A stretch of 52,906 nucleotides of DNA from an uncultured Porphyromonadaceae bacterium (GTDB taxonomy: Bacteria; Bacteroidota; Bacteroidia; Bacteroidales; Muribaculaceae). The position numbers were made by a program, and so were the translations under genes. Under the pieces are notes generated by a model. That model saw nothing but the letters and a program-made list of their open reading frames with translations. It was not told where the DNA came from and searched no databases. Shown in pieces: positions 39,749 to 48,432 of the stretch; positions within the stretch are counted from its first letter, which is position 1, and every line of letters begins with the position of its first letter. The stretch covers positions 1-52,906 of the forward strand of contig URSD01000016.1 of assembly GCA_900550395.1 (NCBI GenBank). Direction: 5' to 3'.

Positions 39749-40837
39749 TTATCCCAATTTCTCTTTCAGTGACATGCGGTCGGCCGCCGGGAGACGGGCT
39801 ATGGCAACGGCAAGGTCATTCATATGATGGAATTCGGTATATTCGGAGCCGGACTTTCTGCCTACTTTCTCCGGCCATGGAGCGAGCAAGAGCAATCGCC
39901 CGTCGCAACATAAGTCAAAATCGGCGCCTTTGGGCTTGAATCTTTCCTCAAAGCCTTGATCCTTCATAATTATCACCTTACCGCCATTATCACGGGCATA
40001 CTGTACAATGGCTCTTTCGGCTGGATGAATGGCAGGTGTGATGGGTACAGCACCTTTGTCTATTTCTGCTCGGCAATATTCAGAATATGTCCGGAATTCC
40101 GTTTCGCTCCAATGGCGATGGATTCTGACAGGAAGTAGATGTATCTCCTTTAAAAGGAATAAGTTGCCGAATGCGGCATATTCATGACCGGCAATCTCCA
40201 GATGCAGGTAGCGTCTAAACAGATCAGGATTGCGTTTTCTGTAAATATAGCGGCGGGGATTATCTTCCACATATTTGATAGCACGATCAAGTTGCTCGTG
40301 ACTGAGTATCACTCTGTCGTGAAAAGTCTCGAACAGCGTCTTGACCTCTGTCAGACCTTGCGACCGGCTGCTGGCTCTGGAACACGCGCCGAAGAAACCG
40401 GCCAGCTCGCTACCAAGCATACGCTTCATTCTTTCGGTAACCTGCAGAACAAAATGGATATGATCTGGCATTATAGCATACCGCAGTATCTTCATTTCCG
40501 GATGATAGACGGGAATCGACCGGATTTCCTCCTTGACCTTATCCCCGAGTAGTGTATTGTCGGGGATTATCATCTCCCCTTTTCTTATCTCATTAGCGTC
40601 CGGGTCCGGAATCTCCGAAAGGCGGGGCGAGCCGGGAAGTGTGGTAGCCGTAATAAGATAAAAGCCCGGAGTGCAATAGTCATGGAAGAAAGCTCGCTTC
40701 GGATGCTTACGCGAACAGGATGCGGCTTGATCGCCGGCGGTCGTTAAACCGGATGATCCGGAGCGCGCTTTCCCTTTCATGAATTCGGGAAGTGGATGAT
40801 GGGAAGGAAAACCGGATGAGGGAGAGTCTTGGCGCAT
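39749..40837 (-). mobile_element. RAYT (REP-associated tyrosine transposase) with C-terminal extra domain
   Basis: This is a 362-residue HUH/Y1 transposase of the IS200-like RAYT group. The metal-binding motif is MPDHIHFVL (about 123-131), and the catalytic Tyr lies in RAIKYVEDNPRRY (about 188). The Y1 domain ends near residue 215. The following ~145 residues form a second, Rossmann-like segment (ERAIVQYARDNGGKVIIMKD, FDLCCDGRLLLLAPWPEK) reminiscent of DprA/LOG-type nucleotide-binding folds. ATG at 40837 or 40780 could both be starts. No terminal repeats flank it. A long palindrome lies upstream (40876-40951). RAYTs are usually single-copy domesticated genes that act on REP palindromes. Confidence 0.85.
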
Positions 40838-40875
40838 ATGGAGCCGGTATTAAATTAGGGATTTGCTATTTTTAT

Positions 40876-40951
40876 TTCCTTGGCTCCCGCCACGGCACGT
40901 ACAAAGAGGCGCTTCTCCTTTTGTGCTGTGCTGAGGCGGGAGCCGAAGGAA
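40876..40951. repeat. Long REP-like palindrome upstream of RAYT
   Basis: This 76-nt imperfect inverted repeat has outer arms TTCCTTGGCTCCCGCC and GGCGGGAGCCGAAGGAA that pair over 16 bp with a single bulged base. An inner part (GGCACGTACAAA with TTTGTGCTGTGC) pairs imperfectly. It sits 39 nt before the RAYT start, where REP-type palindromes are expected for this family. Confidence 0.8.
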
Positions 40952-41002
40952 TAATAAATGAGATTGTTATCAACTTCGTCATATGCGGCACGGGGCTTTG
41001 CG

Positions 41003-42547
41003 TCACATGGTGCGGCCCCAGCTGCCGCGGTCAAGGTTGCGGTAGGAGATGGCCTCGCTGATGTGTTCGGGCCGTATGTTCTCCGAGGCAGCGAGGTCGG
41101 CGATGGTGCGGGCTACCTTGATGATGCGGCCGTAGGCACGGGCGCTCATGTCGTACTTTGTCATGGCCGACTCCAGCAGCTTCTTGCAGGCTGCATCCAG
41201 CGTGCAGTAGCTATTCTGGAGTGCCGTCGTCAGCTGGGCGTTGCAGTGTATGCCTGGATGCTCGGCGTAGCGCGCTTCCTGAACTGCGCGTGCGCGGATG
41301 ACGCGCTCGCGTATGGCTGCCGAGGGCTCGCCGGGTTCCATGTCGGCAAGCTTGGAGAACGGCACCGGCAGTATTTCGCACTGGATGTCGATGCGGTCGA
41401 GCAGCGGGCCGGAAATGCGGCTCATATACTTCTGCACCTGTCCGGGCGCGCATGTGCACTCGCGCGTGGGGTGGTTGTAATAGCCGCAGGGGCATGGATT
41501 CATGGAAGCTACGAGCATGAAACCGGCTGGATAGTCTATACGATAGCGTGCGCGAGACACGCTTATGGTCCTGTCCTCCAGAGGCTGACGCAGCACTTCC
41601 AGAACGGGGCGACTGAATTCGGGGAACTCGTCAAGGAAAAGAACACCGTTGTGGGCAAGGGAAATCTCGCCCGGCATCGGATTCGAGCCACCTCCCACCA
41701 GCGCCACCGGCGATATGGTGTGGTGCGGCGAACGGAACGGCCGTTGTGACATCAGACGCGAGCCACGCTTCAGGCGTCCGGCCACGGAGTGGATTTTTGT
41801 GGTTTCCAGCGCTTCCGAGAGCGTCAGCGGCGGCATGATGGACGGCAGGCGCTTTGCCATCATGGACTTGCCGGCGCCGGGAGGTCCTACGAGCAGGATG
41901 TTGTGGCCTCCGGCACAGGCCACTTCAAGAGCGCGCTTCACGTTCTCCTGGCCTTTGACGTCGGCGAAATCGACGTCGAAAGCGCTCATGTCGCGTGCGA
42001 ATTCCTCGCGCGTGTTGACGACGGTGGGTGCAATGTCAAGGCGTCCCGACACGAAGTCCAGAACCTGGCTGATGTTGTCGACGCCGTAGACGTTGAGATT
42101 GTTGACGACGGCGGCCTCGGTGGCGTTAGCCGCCGGCAGGATGAAGCCTTTGAAACCGGCAGCACGGGCGGCGATAGCCATCGGCAGCGCGCCGCGAATG
42201 GGCAGCACGGAGCCGTCGAGCGACAGCTCGCCCATTATCATATATTTGTCCAGCTCCGGTGCCTTAATCTTCTCGGCACCTGCCATCACGGCCACGGCAA
42301 TGGGCAGGTCGTAGGCCGCGCCCTCCTTGCGCACGTCGGCCGGCGAGAGATTGATTACCACGTGGTGGCGCGGCAACTCGCGGCCCGAGTTGAGCAGCGC
42401 CAGACGCACGCGCTCCTGGCTCTCCTTGACGGCGGTATCGGGCAGCCCGACGATACTGTACATGTAGCCGCGTTCCACGGCCACTTCCACGGTGATGATG
42501 ATGGCGTCTATGCCCTGCATGGCCGCGCCGAACGTCTTGACAAGCAT
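41003..42547 (-). CDS. YifB/ComM family Mg-chelatase-like AAA ATPase
   Basis: This 514-residue cytoplasmic AAA+ protein has an N-terminal Lon-protease-like substrate domain (RVRLALLNSGRELPRHHVVINL) and the Walker A motif GPPGAGKSMMAKRLP. The Walker B motif is GVLFLDEFPEF, and a Mg-chelatase-type C-terminal helical domain includes a Cys-containing insert (NPCPCGYYNHPTRECTC). Relatives (ComM) help branch migration during natural transformation. The start at 42547 is the family start and lies 4 nt downstream of the TSCPD gene's stop, so the two are co-transcribed. The frame open to 42676 is a shadow of the TSCPD gene. Confidence 0.94.
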   Translation of the reverse strand: MLVKTFGAAMQGIDAIIITVEVAVERGYMYSIVGLPDTAVKESQERVRLALLNSGRELPRHHVVINLSPADVRKEGAAYDLPIAVAVMAGAEKIKAPELDKYMIMGELSLDGSVLPIRGALPMAIAARAAGFKGFILPAANATEAAVVNNLNVYGVDNISQVLDFVSGRLDIAPTVVNTREEFARDMSAFDVDFADVKGQENVKRALEVACAGGHNILLVGPPGAGKSMMAKRLPSIMPPLTLSEALETTKIHSVAGRLKRGSRLMSQRPFRSPHHTISPVALVGGGSNPMPGEISLAHNGVLFLDEFPEFSRPVLEVLRQPLEDRTISVSRARYRIDYPAGFMLVASMNPCPCGYYNHPTRECTCAPGQVQKYMSRISGPLLDRIDIQCEILPVPFSKLADMEPGEPSAAIRERVIRARAVQEARYAEHPGIHCNAQLTTALQNSYCTLDAACKKLLESAMTKYDMSARAYGRIIKVARTIADLAASENIRPEHISEAISYRNLDRGSWGRTM

Positions 42548-42551
42548 AGCG

Positions 42552-42809
42552 CTACTGTTCGTTGCCGATGACCTGCGCGATGGCGCATGCCAGCTGGTCG
42601 GGGCATGAGGTTGATTTGGCTCCGCAGCGTATGCCGCGCAGACGTGCGGCCACTTCGCAGGCCGGGGCGCCCTCAACGAGAGCCGAGATGCCCTGAAGGT
42701 TGCCGTTGCAGCCGCCGGTCACGCGGAGGTTGTGCAGGCGGCCGTCATTGTCGATGTCGAAGTCCATCCGGCGGCTGCATGTGCCTTGCGGCGTATAGGT
42801 GTGATGCAT
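42552..42809 (-). CDS. TSCPD domain-containing protein
   Basis: This 85-residue protein of the TIGR03905-type TSCPD family carries the name-giving TSCPDQLA motif at about residues 67-74 and conserved Cys residues (GGCNGN, GIRCGAKSTSC). The same domain forms the C-terminus of some class II ribonucleotide reductases and of other proteins. The stand-alone form has no settled function. It lies immediately upstream of the yifB-like gene. Confidence 0.9.
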   Translation of the reverse strand: MHHTYTPQGTCSRRMDFDIDNDGRLHNLRVTGGCNGNLQGISALVEGAPACEVAARLRGIRCGAKSTSCPDQLACAIAQVIGNEQ

Positions 42810-42948
42810 TGTAGTAGGCGGGTTTTGTATGGTTTTACTAATTTCTGTGTTAGCGTGAGGTCGGGCAGTGAGAACATTACCGGCGATTCATGTGTTTATC
42901 ATTAAATGCTTATCGCAACTAAGTATAATCTCAAAAACAGAACCTCAT

Positions 42949-43125
42949 ATGGACGACAAGAAGAAAAAGAAGTACGTATGCGACGTATGCGGATATGAAT
43001 ATGATCCGGAAGTCGGCGACCCCGGCGGCAGCATCGCCCCCGGCACTGCATTCGAGGATCTGCCCGACACATGGGTGTGTCCTCTCTGCGGAGTAGGCAA
43101 GGACGAGTTCAGTCCTCTCGATTAA
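42949..43125 (+). CDS. Rubredoxin
   Basis: This 58-residue iron protein for one-electron transfer has the two CxxC iron knots YVCDVCGYEYDPEVGDP and WVCPLCGVGKDEF. A run of five Lys follows the N-terminus, which is unusual for a rubredoxin. The start at 42949 follows the family length; the open frame upstream is intergenic. Its stop codon overlaps that of the convergent rlmB gene by 3 bases. Likely partners are rubrerythrin or superoxide reductase, not encoded here. Confidence 0.95.
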   Translation: MDDKKKKKYVCDVCGYEYDPEVGDPGGSIAPGTAFEDLPDTWVCPLCGVGKDEFSPLD

Positions 43126-43877
43126 TCCACGGCCATATCGGCCTGCATGCGTTGCCGCACGACTTCATACATCATGACGCCGGCGGCAACGCTTACGTTA
43201 AGGCTGCCTATGCGGCCGAACATGGGTATTGCCACGCGGGTGTCGCACAGAGCCATGACTTCGGTGGATATGCCGGTGTCCTCGGCGCCCATCACTATGG
43301 CTACGGGGCCGTCGTAGCGGGCCGAGGTGTAGAGTTCGTCGGTCTTTTCTGTTGCGGCTACAATCTGATAGCCGTTGTCCTTCAGGAATTTTACAGCTCC
43401 GGCAATGCTGCGTTCGCGGCACACCGGCAGAGTCATCAGCGCGCCCGCCGAGGTCTTGACGGCATCGGCGTTGACTGATGCGGATCCGCGTTCGGCAATT
43501 ACAATCGCGCCTACGCCACAACAGTCGGCCGTACGGGCTATGGCTCCGAAATTGCGCACGTCGGTAATGCCGTCGAGCACCATGACGAACGGCGTGATGC
43601 CGTCCTCGTAGAACTGTGGCACAAGCTGTTCCAGGCGGTAGTATGTCACGGCCGAGATGTATGCCACCACGCCCTGATGGTTCTTGCGGGTGATTCTGTC
43701 GAGGCGTTCGGCCGGAACGCGCTGCGCCACGATGCGGTGTTGGCGCACAAGGGCGAGGAGTTCTTCGGCCAAGGTGCCGTGCAGGTCCTTGCGTATAAGG
43801 AGCTTGTCAATCTGCTTGCCGGCTTCGATGGCCTCGATTACGGAACGTATGCCGAAGATGAAGTCTTTGTTGTCCAT
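43122..43877 (-). CDS. rlmB: 23S rRNA (guanosine-2'-O)-methyltransferase RlmB (TrmH/SpoU family)
   Basis: This 251-residue SPOUT methyltransferase has an N-terminal RNA-binding domain (FIFGIRSVIEAIEAGKQIDKL) and the three SpoU motifs LDGITDVRNFGAIARTA, VMGAEDTGIS and IPMFGRIGSLNVSVAAGVMMYE. The last two form the AdoMet-binding knot. It is the last gene of the dnaN-led operon, 2 nt after recN. The ATG at 43877 gives the family start; the longer frame is a shadow of recN. Confidence 0.93.
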   Translation of the reverse strand: MDNKDFIFGIRSVIEAIEAGKQIDKLLIRKDLHGTLAEELLALVRQHRIVAQRVPAERLDRITRKNHQGVVAYISAVTYYRLEQLVPQFYEDGITPFVMVLDGITDVRNFGAIARTADCCGVGAIVIAERGSASVNADAVKTSAGALMTLPVCRERSIAGAVKFLKDNGYQIVAATEKTDELYTSARYDGPVAIVMGAEDTGISTEVMALCDTRVAIPMFGRIGSLNVSVAAGVMMYEVVRQRMQADMAVD

Positions 43878-43879
43878 GT

Positions 43880-45565
43880 CTATGCGGTTGGTGTTTTGTC
43901 TGTGTCGCGCTGCAGCAGCGAGCGTGCGGCCGCCAGGGCGGCAGGGTCGTCGCCGCGTCCGCTGAGCATGACGGCGAGCTCGCTGATGCGTTCTTCGTCG
44001 GTTAGGCGTGTTATGCGGGTCTCGGTGGCGTCGTCGGTGTCGTGTTTGTAGACGCGGAAGTGTACCTGCCCTCTTGCCGCCACAGCCGGCAGGTGGGTGA
44101 TGGCTACTACCTGGAGGCATCCGGCGAGGCCGAGCATCATGTCGGCCATGCGTGCGGCCACATCGCCGCTGACGCCCGTGTCTATCTCGTCGAAAATCAC
44201 CGTAGGCAGCTGCATGTGGCTCGCCACGATGCTTTTTATGCAGAGCATCAGGCGCGAGATTTCGCCGCCCGATGCGGTGCCTCCGATGGGCAGCGGCGTC
44301 TGGTTCTTGTTGAATGCGAAGCGGAACTCCACGCTGTCGATGCCGTCGGAGGTGAGCTTCCCGGCCGACAGTCCTATCTCGCAGCGCAGGTTTTTCATGC
44401 CCAGGGGCATCGCTCGTGCTGTAAGTTCCTCGGCGAAGCCATGTGCGGCCGTATGGCGTGTGTCGCTTAGCTCGCGCGCCAGGAGCATGGCATTCTTCTT
44501 GGCTTTGCGTGCCACGGCCTCAAGTTCTGCCAGGCGTTCGTCGCCGCCCTCGATGGCGGCGAGCTTAGCGCGCAGGCTCTCACGCAAGGCAATGAGGTCG
44601 TCCACCGTATCGACGTGGTGCTTCAGCTCCAGCGAGTAAAGGGCGCTGAGACGTTCCTCCACGCTTTCAAGCATCTCCGGGTCGCCCTGAATGCCGCTTT
44701 CTATGTCGGCGAGACTTTCGGCTATGTCCTGAATCTCAATGCGTGCCGAGTCGATGCGTGCGGCCAGTTCCTCGCTGTCGGCTATATAGTCGGCCAATGC
44801 CCGGCAGTGGCCTGCGGCTTCGGCCAGCGCGCCGATGGCATTGGCGGGATCCTCGGCCAGCGGTCCGAGGGCGCCCTGCAGGCGCGTGCGTATGGTGGTG
44901 GCGTTAGCCAGCAACTCGCGCTCGTGCTCCAGCTGCTCCTGTTCGCCGGGTTGTAGCTTCATCCTGTCGAGCTGTTCGAGCTGATATTGCAGGTACTCGG
45001 CGTCGGCTGCGTTGCGGCGCAGCAGGTCGCGCGTCTCGGTATATGCCTTGAGTGTGTGACGGTAGGCTGTGTAGGCCTCGGCGTATCGTTCGCGCAGATG
45101 GGTGTTGTCGGCGAGGTTGTCGATAATGGAGAGCTGATAGGCGGGGTCGGCCAGCAGCAGATTCTGATGCTGCGAATGGATGTCGATGAGGCGCAGTGCC
45201 ACGGCTTTAAGCACGGGTAGGGTGACGGGGGTGTCGTTGATGAAAGCTCTCGACCGTCCGCCCGGCATGAGCTCGCGGCGCAGGATGCAAATGCCGTCGG
45301 CGCACGGGTCAAGCCCGTTGTCGCTCAGTATGGCTTCTATGCCGGTAGCGGCCGTGATGTCGGCCGCGGCTTCGATGACCGATTTGCGGCTGCTGTCGCG
45401 CACCATGCGCGCGTCGGCGCGTCCGCCGAGCAGGAGTCCGAGTGCGGCCAGCATAACCGATTTGCCGGCGCCGGTCTCGCCCGTTATGATGTTAAGGCCC
45501 GGACCGAACTCGATGTCGATTTGCGAAATCAGGGCGTAGTTGCTGATGTGGAGTGTCTTGATCAT
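43880..45565 (-). CDS. recN: DNA repair protein RecN
   Basis: This 561-residue SMC-like ATPase of double-strand break repair has Walker A GETGAGKSVML near residue 32 and a coiled-coil middle (about 160-370). The signature motif is ASGGEISRLMLCIKS, and Walker B is VIFDEIDTGVSGDVA. Length and order are normal for RecN. It overlaps the DUF4835 stop by ATGA at 45562-45565 and is followed 2 nt later by rlmB. Confidence 0.96.
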   Translation of the reverse strand: MIKTLHISNYALISQIDIEFGPGLNIITGETGAGKSVMLAALGLLLGGRADARMVRDSSRKSVIEAAADITAATGIEAILSDNGLDPCADGICILRRELMPGGRSRAFINDTPVTLPVLKAVALRLIDIHSQHQNLLLADPAYQLSIIDNLADNTHLRERYAEAYTAYRHTLKAYTETRDLLRRNAADAEYLQYQLEQLDRMKLQPGEQEQLEHERELLANATTIRTRLQGALGPLAEDPANAIGALAEAAGHCRALADYIADSEELAARIDSARIEIQDIAESLADIESGIQGDPEMLESVEERLSALYSLELKHHVDTVDDLIALRESLRAKLAAIEGGDERLAELEAVARKAKKNAMLLARELSDTRHTAAHGFAEELTARAMPLGMKNLRCEIGLSAGKLTSDGIDSVEFRFAFNKNQTPLPIGGTASGGEISRLMLCIKSIVASHMQLPTVIFDEIDTGVSGDVAARMADMMLGLAGCLQVVAITHLPAVAARGQVHFRVYKHDTDDATETRITRLTDEERISELAVMLSGRGDDPAALAAARSLLQRDTDKTPTA

Positions 45566-46470
45566 CTTGTCTCCTTGCCTTTCCTTATTTCCTCAAGGCG
45601 TGTCTGTTCGGTGGGGTAGATGGGCTCGAGCAGGTTGTACACGCGCGTGCGCTCTTCGGCGGGAGCCTTGGAGCAAACGTTGACGAGCTCGTCGAATTTG
45701 GCGTCTTTGAACATCGACAGCGCTACGGACATGGGCGCGTGCTCGTAGACGTCGGCCACGGCCTTGAGCGACTCAAGAAGAGCCGCGCGGCCTTTGTCGG
45801 GGCTGACGGCCATCTCGTCGAGTCCGCGGCGGTGGTAGGTGTATATCATGTCGCGTATGCCTTCCGTGCCTGCGTCGGTGAACGCCGAAAGCACGGCACT
45901 GCGGTTCTTGGTATCCTCGAATGCTTTCCAGCCAACCTCGCCGGAGCTCTGTGCCATCTGTACTATGGTCTTTATACGTTCCCACCACGGGTCGCCGCCG
46001 CGCGGCGAGAAAGAGTCGAAGTCGAGCGCCAGGAAGAGGTAGGCGTAGAAGTTGAGTATGGCTGTGAGCTGGCTTTCCTGCTGCGAGAGAGAGAACACAA
46101 GCGGCTCGTTCTCGCGGTAGCTGAAATCGATTTTCGTGTCCTTGAAGTTGAGCAGCGTGGTTGTGTAGCTGCTGTTGTAGACGGGACGTATGGTCTGTAC
46201 CTGTAGGTCGCCCTTGGCTATGCCGTCCTCTGAGTATTCGCTGATGGTGAAGTACATGCGGCACTCTATCTTCTCATTGGCGGCGAACTGCGTGTTGGTG
46301 AAGACGGTGGTGTTCATGTAGTCGGCTATAGCCTGACGCAGGGTCTCGAACACCTGCTTGTAGGTGCCCTCCACCTTGTCGCTGTTGATTTCGACGGTGC
46401 AGTTCAGCTCCTGGGCGCTCGCCGCGGCTGCGCTTGTGAGCAGCATCAGTGCGAGAATCAGCCGCCGCAT
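45562..46470 (-). CDS. DUF4835 family periplasmic protein (PorD-like)
   Basis: This 302-residue exported protein (signal MRRLILALMLLTSAAAASAQ) of the DUF4835 family (ELNCTVEINSDKVEGT, DFDSFSPRGGDPWW) is universal in Bacteroidetes. It is sometimes annotated as the type IX secretion component PorD. Its place between coaBC and recN is conserved in the phylum. It overlaps coaBC by 13 nt upstream and recN by 4 nt downstream. The biochemical role is not established. Confidence 0.9.
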   Translation of the reverse strand: MRRLILALMLLTSAAAASAQELNCTVEINSDKVEGTYKQVFETLRQAIADYMNTTVFTNTQFAANEKIECRMYFTISEYSEDGIAKGDLQVQTIRPVYNSSYTTTLLNFKDTKIDFSYRENEPLVFSLSQQESQLTAILNFYAYLFLALDFDSFSPRGGDPWWERIKTIVQMAQSSGEVGWKAFEDTKNRSAVLSAFTDAGTEGIRDMIYTYHRRGLDEMAVSPDKGRAALLESLKAVADVYEHAPMSVALSMFKDAKFDELVNVCSKAPAEERTRVYNLLEPIYPTEQTRLEEIRKGKETR

Positions 46471-47663
46471 AGTTCGATGGCGTTGAGTATGTCGGCGGCC
46501 ACTTCGCTTTTCCCTTTCAGGGGTAGCTCCGTCTCGTGGCCGTCGGCTGTGAATATGCTTACTTTGTTGGTGTCGGTACCGAAGCCGGCTCCCGGGTCGC
46601 GCAGCGAGTTCAGCACTATCATGTCGAGGTGCTTGCGCGCCATCTTTCCTATGGCGTTGTCGCGCTCGTTGTCGGTTTCGAGCGCGAAGCCTACGAGTAT
46701 CTGCCCCCGGCGCTTGGCCTCGCTGAGCGCGGCGGCTATGTCGGGATTGCGTACGAGAGCAAGTTCACATTCGGCCATATGCTCGCGCTTGATTTTGCTT
46801 TCGGCGGTTTCCGCCGGCCTGTAATCGGCCACTGCGGCGGCCATTATGGCTATGTCTGCATCGGCGAAGGCGTCGGTGGCGGCCTTGAGCATCTCGCGTG
46901 CCGACTCAACGTTTACGACTGTGATGGCCGGATGTGAGGCTTTAAGCGCCACGGGGCCGCTGACGAGCGTAACGCGCGCGCCACGGCGCGCGGCCTCCTC
47001 GGCCAGGGCGTAGCCCATCTTTCCGGTTGAGAAGTTGCCGATGAAGCGCACCGGGTCGATGCGCTCGTAGGTGGGACCGGCGGTTATCAGCACATGCTTG
47101 CCGGCAAGGGCAGCCTTTTCGTTCTCCCACGCCTCGATGGCGGCGACTATGTCGGCGGGCTCGGCCATGCGGCCTTTGCCCGAAAGGTGGCTTGCCAGTT
47201 CGCCGCATGCGGCCTCGACTATGCGGACGCCGTCGGCGGCGAGTGTGGCGAGGTTGCGGGAGGTGGAGGGATGGACCATCATGTCCAGGTCCATGGCCGG
47301 GGCAACGAGTACGCGGCCGCGTGTGGACAGATAGCTTGTCACGAGCATGTTGTCGGCCACGCCTGTCGCCATCTTCGCCAGCGTGCAGGCCGTGGCCGGT
47401 GCCACCACGAAGTAGTCGGCCCAGAGGCCGAGGTCGACGTGGCTGTGCCATTCGCCGGTGTTTGCGGTGAAGAACTCGGTGATGACGGGCTTGCCCGTGA
47501 GGGTCGACATCGTCAGCGGCGTGATGAATTCGCGTGCCGACGGCGTCATTATCACCTGCACTTCAGCGCCTGCCTTGACAAGCAGCCGGGCCAGCAGCGC
47601 CGACTTGTATGCCGCGATACCGCCGGTGATTCCGAGAACTATATGTTTTCCTTGCAGCGTCAT
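46458..47663 (-). CDS. coaBC: Bifunctional phosphopantothenoylcysteine decarboxylase/synthetase
   Basis: This 401-residue enzyme catalyses two steps of coenzyme A synthesis. The N-terminal flavin decarboxylase domain (CoaC, about 1-180) has GITGGIAAYKSA, the catalytic His in the EWHSHVDLG region, and PAMDLDMMVHP. The C-terminal CoaB domain (about 185-401) has ITAGPTYERIDPVRFIGNFSTGKMG, AAVADYRP and KIKRE. Its start overlaps the upstream exonuclease stop by 4 nt. Confidence 0.96.
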   Translation of the reverse strand: MTLQGKHIVLGITGGIAAYKSALLARLLVKAGAEVQVIMTPSAREFITPLTMSTLTGKPVITEFFTANTGEWHSHVDLGLWADYFVVAPATACTLAKMATGVADNMLVTSYLSTRGRVLVAPAMDLDMMVHPSTSRNLATLAADGVRIVEAACGELASHLSGKGRMAEPADIVAAIEAWENEKAALAGKHVLITAGPTYERIDPVRFIGNFSTGKMGYALAEEAARRGARVTLVSGPVALKASHPAITVVNVESAREMLKAATDAFADADIAIMAAAVADYRPAETAESKIKREHMAECELALVRNPDIAAALSEAKRRGQILVGFALETDNERDNAIGKMARKHLDMIVLNSLRDPGAGFGTDTNKVSIFTADGHETELPLKGKSEVAADILNAIELCGG

Positions 47664-48424
47664 TTGCGTGTGCGCAGGCGGATGCGGGTGAACGCCTGCT
47701 TTGTGTTGTTGGTGAAGTCTCCGCCCATTATCCAGCTATAGTAGCCCGGGTCGCGGCGCAGCACGTCCTCGGCTTTCTGGCCCTTGTATTTACCGAAGTT
47801 TATCACCTCGCAGCCGTTGTCGTCGTAGATGAGACGCCCCATGAAGTCGACATTGCGGTTTTGCGACGCGTATTCCGCCAGATGCTCCACGTCGTCCGGC
47901 AGGTCGCCGTAGTGGTCCATCTGTGCCATCAGCACCTCATAGGTGGCGCGCGTGTCGGCCATGGCGCTGTGGGCGTCCTCCAGGTTGCGTCCGCAGTAGT
48001 AGCGGTAGGCGGCGGTCAGGGTGCGCGGCTCGCGCTTGTGGTATATCGTCTGCACGTCGATGAAACGGCATGCGCCGAAATCAAAATCCACACCAGCGCG
48101 TACGAATTCCTGGTCGAGCAGCGGCAGGTCGAAGCGGTTGCTGTTGAAGCCGGCGAAGTCGCATCCGCGCAGGCACTCGGCGAGCGATTTGGCTATCTGC
48201 GCGAAGGTGGGTTCGTCGGCTACGTCGGCGTCGGTGATGTGGTGTACGGCGGTAGCTTCGGCAGGTATGGGCATGCCTGGGTTGATGCGCCGCGTCTTCT
48301 CCACGGTGCTTCCGTCGGGCATCAGCTTCAGGAAGCTCAGCTCGACGATACGGTCGTGGGTGATATTGGTGCCGGTGGTCTCCAGGTCGAAGAACACGAG
48401 GGGCTTTTTCAGTTTCAGTGACAT
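47660..48424 (-). CDS. DnaQ-like 3'-5' exonuclease
   Basis: This 254-residue exonuclease of the DEDDh group has active-site motifs VFFDLETTGTN, FAGFNSNRFDLPLLDQEF and HSAMADTRATYEVL. About 80 residues with a conserved FGKYKGQKAEDVLRRDPGYYSWIMGGDF segment follow the nuclease domain. In Bacteroidetes this gene stands between dnaN and coaBC and may act as the proofreading subunit or a repair nuclease. It begins 8 nt after the dnaN stop. Confidence 0.93.
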   Translation of the reverse strand: MSLKLKKPLVFFDLETTGTNITHDRIVELSFLKLMPDGSTVEKTRRINPGMPIPAEATAVHHITDADVADEPTFAQIAKSLAECLRGCDFAGFNSNRFDLPLLDQEFVRAGVDFDFGACRFIDVQTIYHKREPRTLTAAYRYYCGRNLEDAHSAMADTRATYEVLMAQMDHYGDLPDDVEHLAEYASQNRNVDFMGRLIYDDNGCEVINFGKYKGQKAEDVLRRDPGYYSWIMGGDFTNNTKQAFTRIRLRTRK

Positions 48425-48432
48425 GGAGCCGA

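Noticed and set aside
39749..40837. Complete IS200/IS605 insertion sequence
   Set aside because: The transposase belongs to the longer RAYT group with an extra domain; no tnpB and no paired subterminal hairpins at both ends were found.
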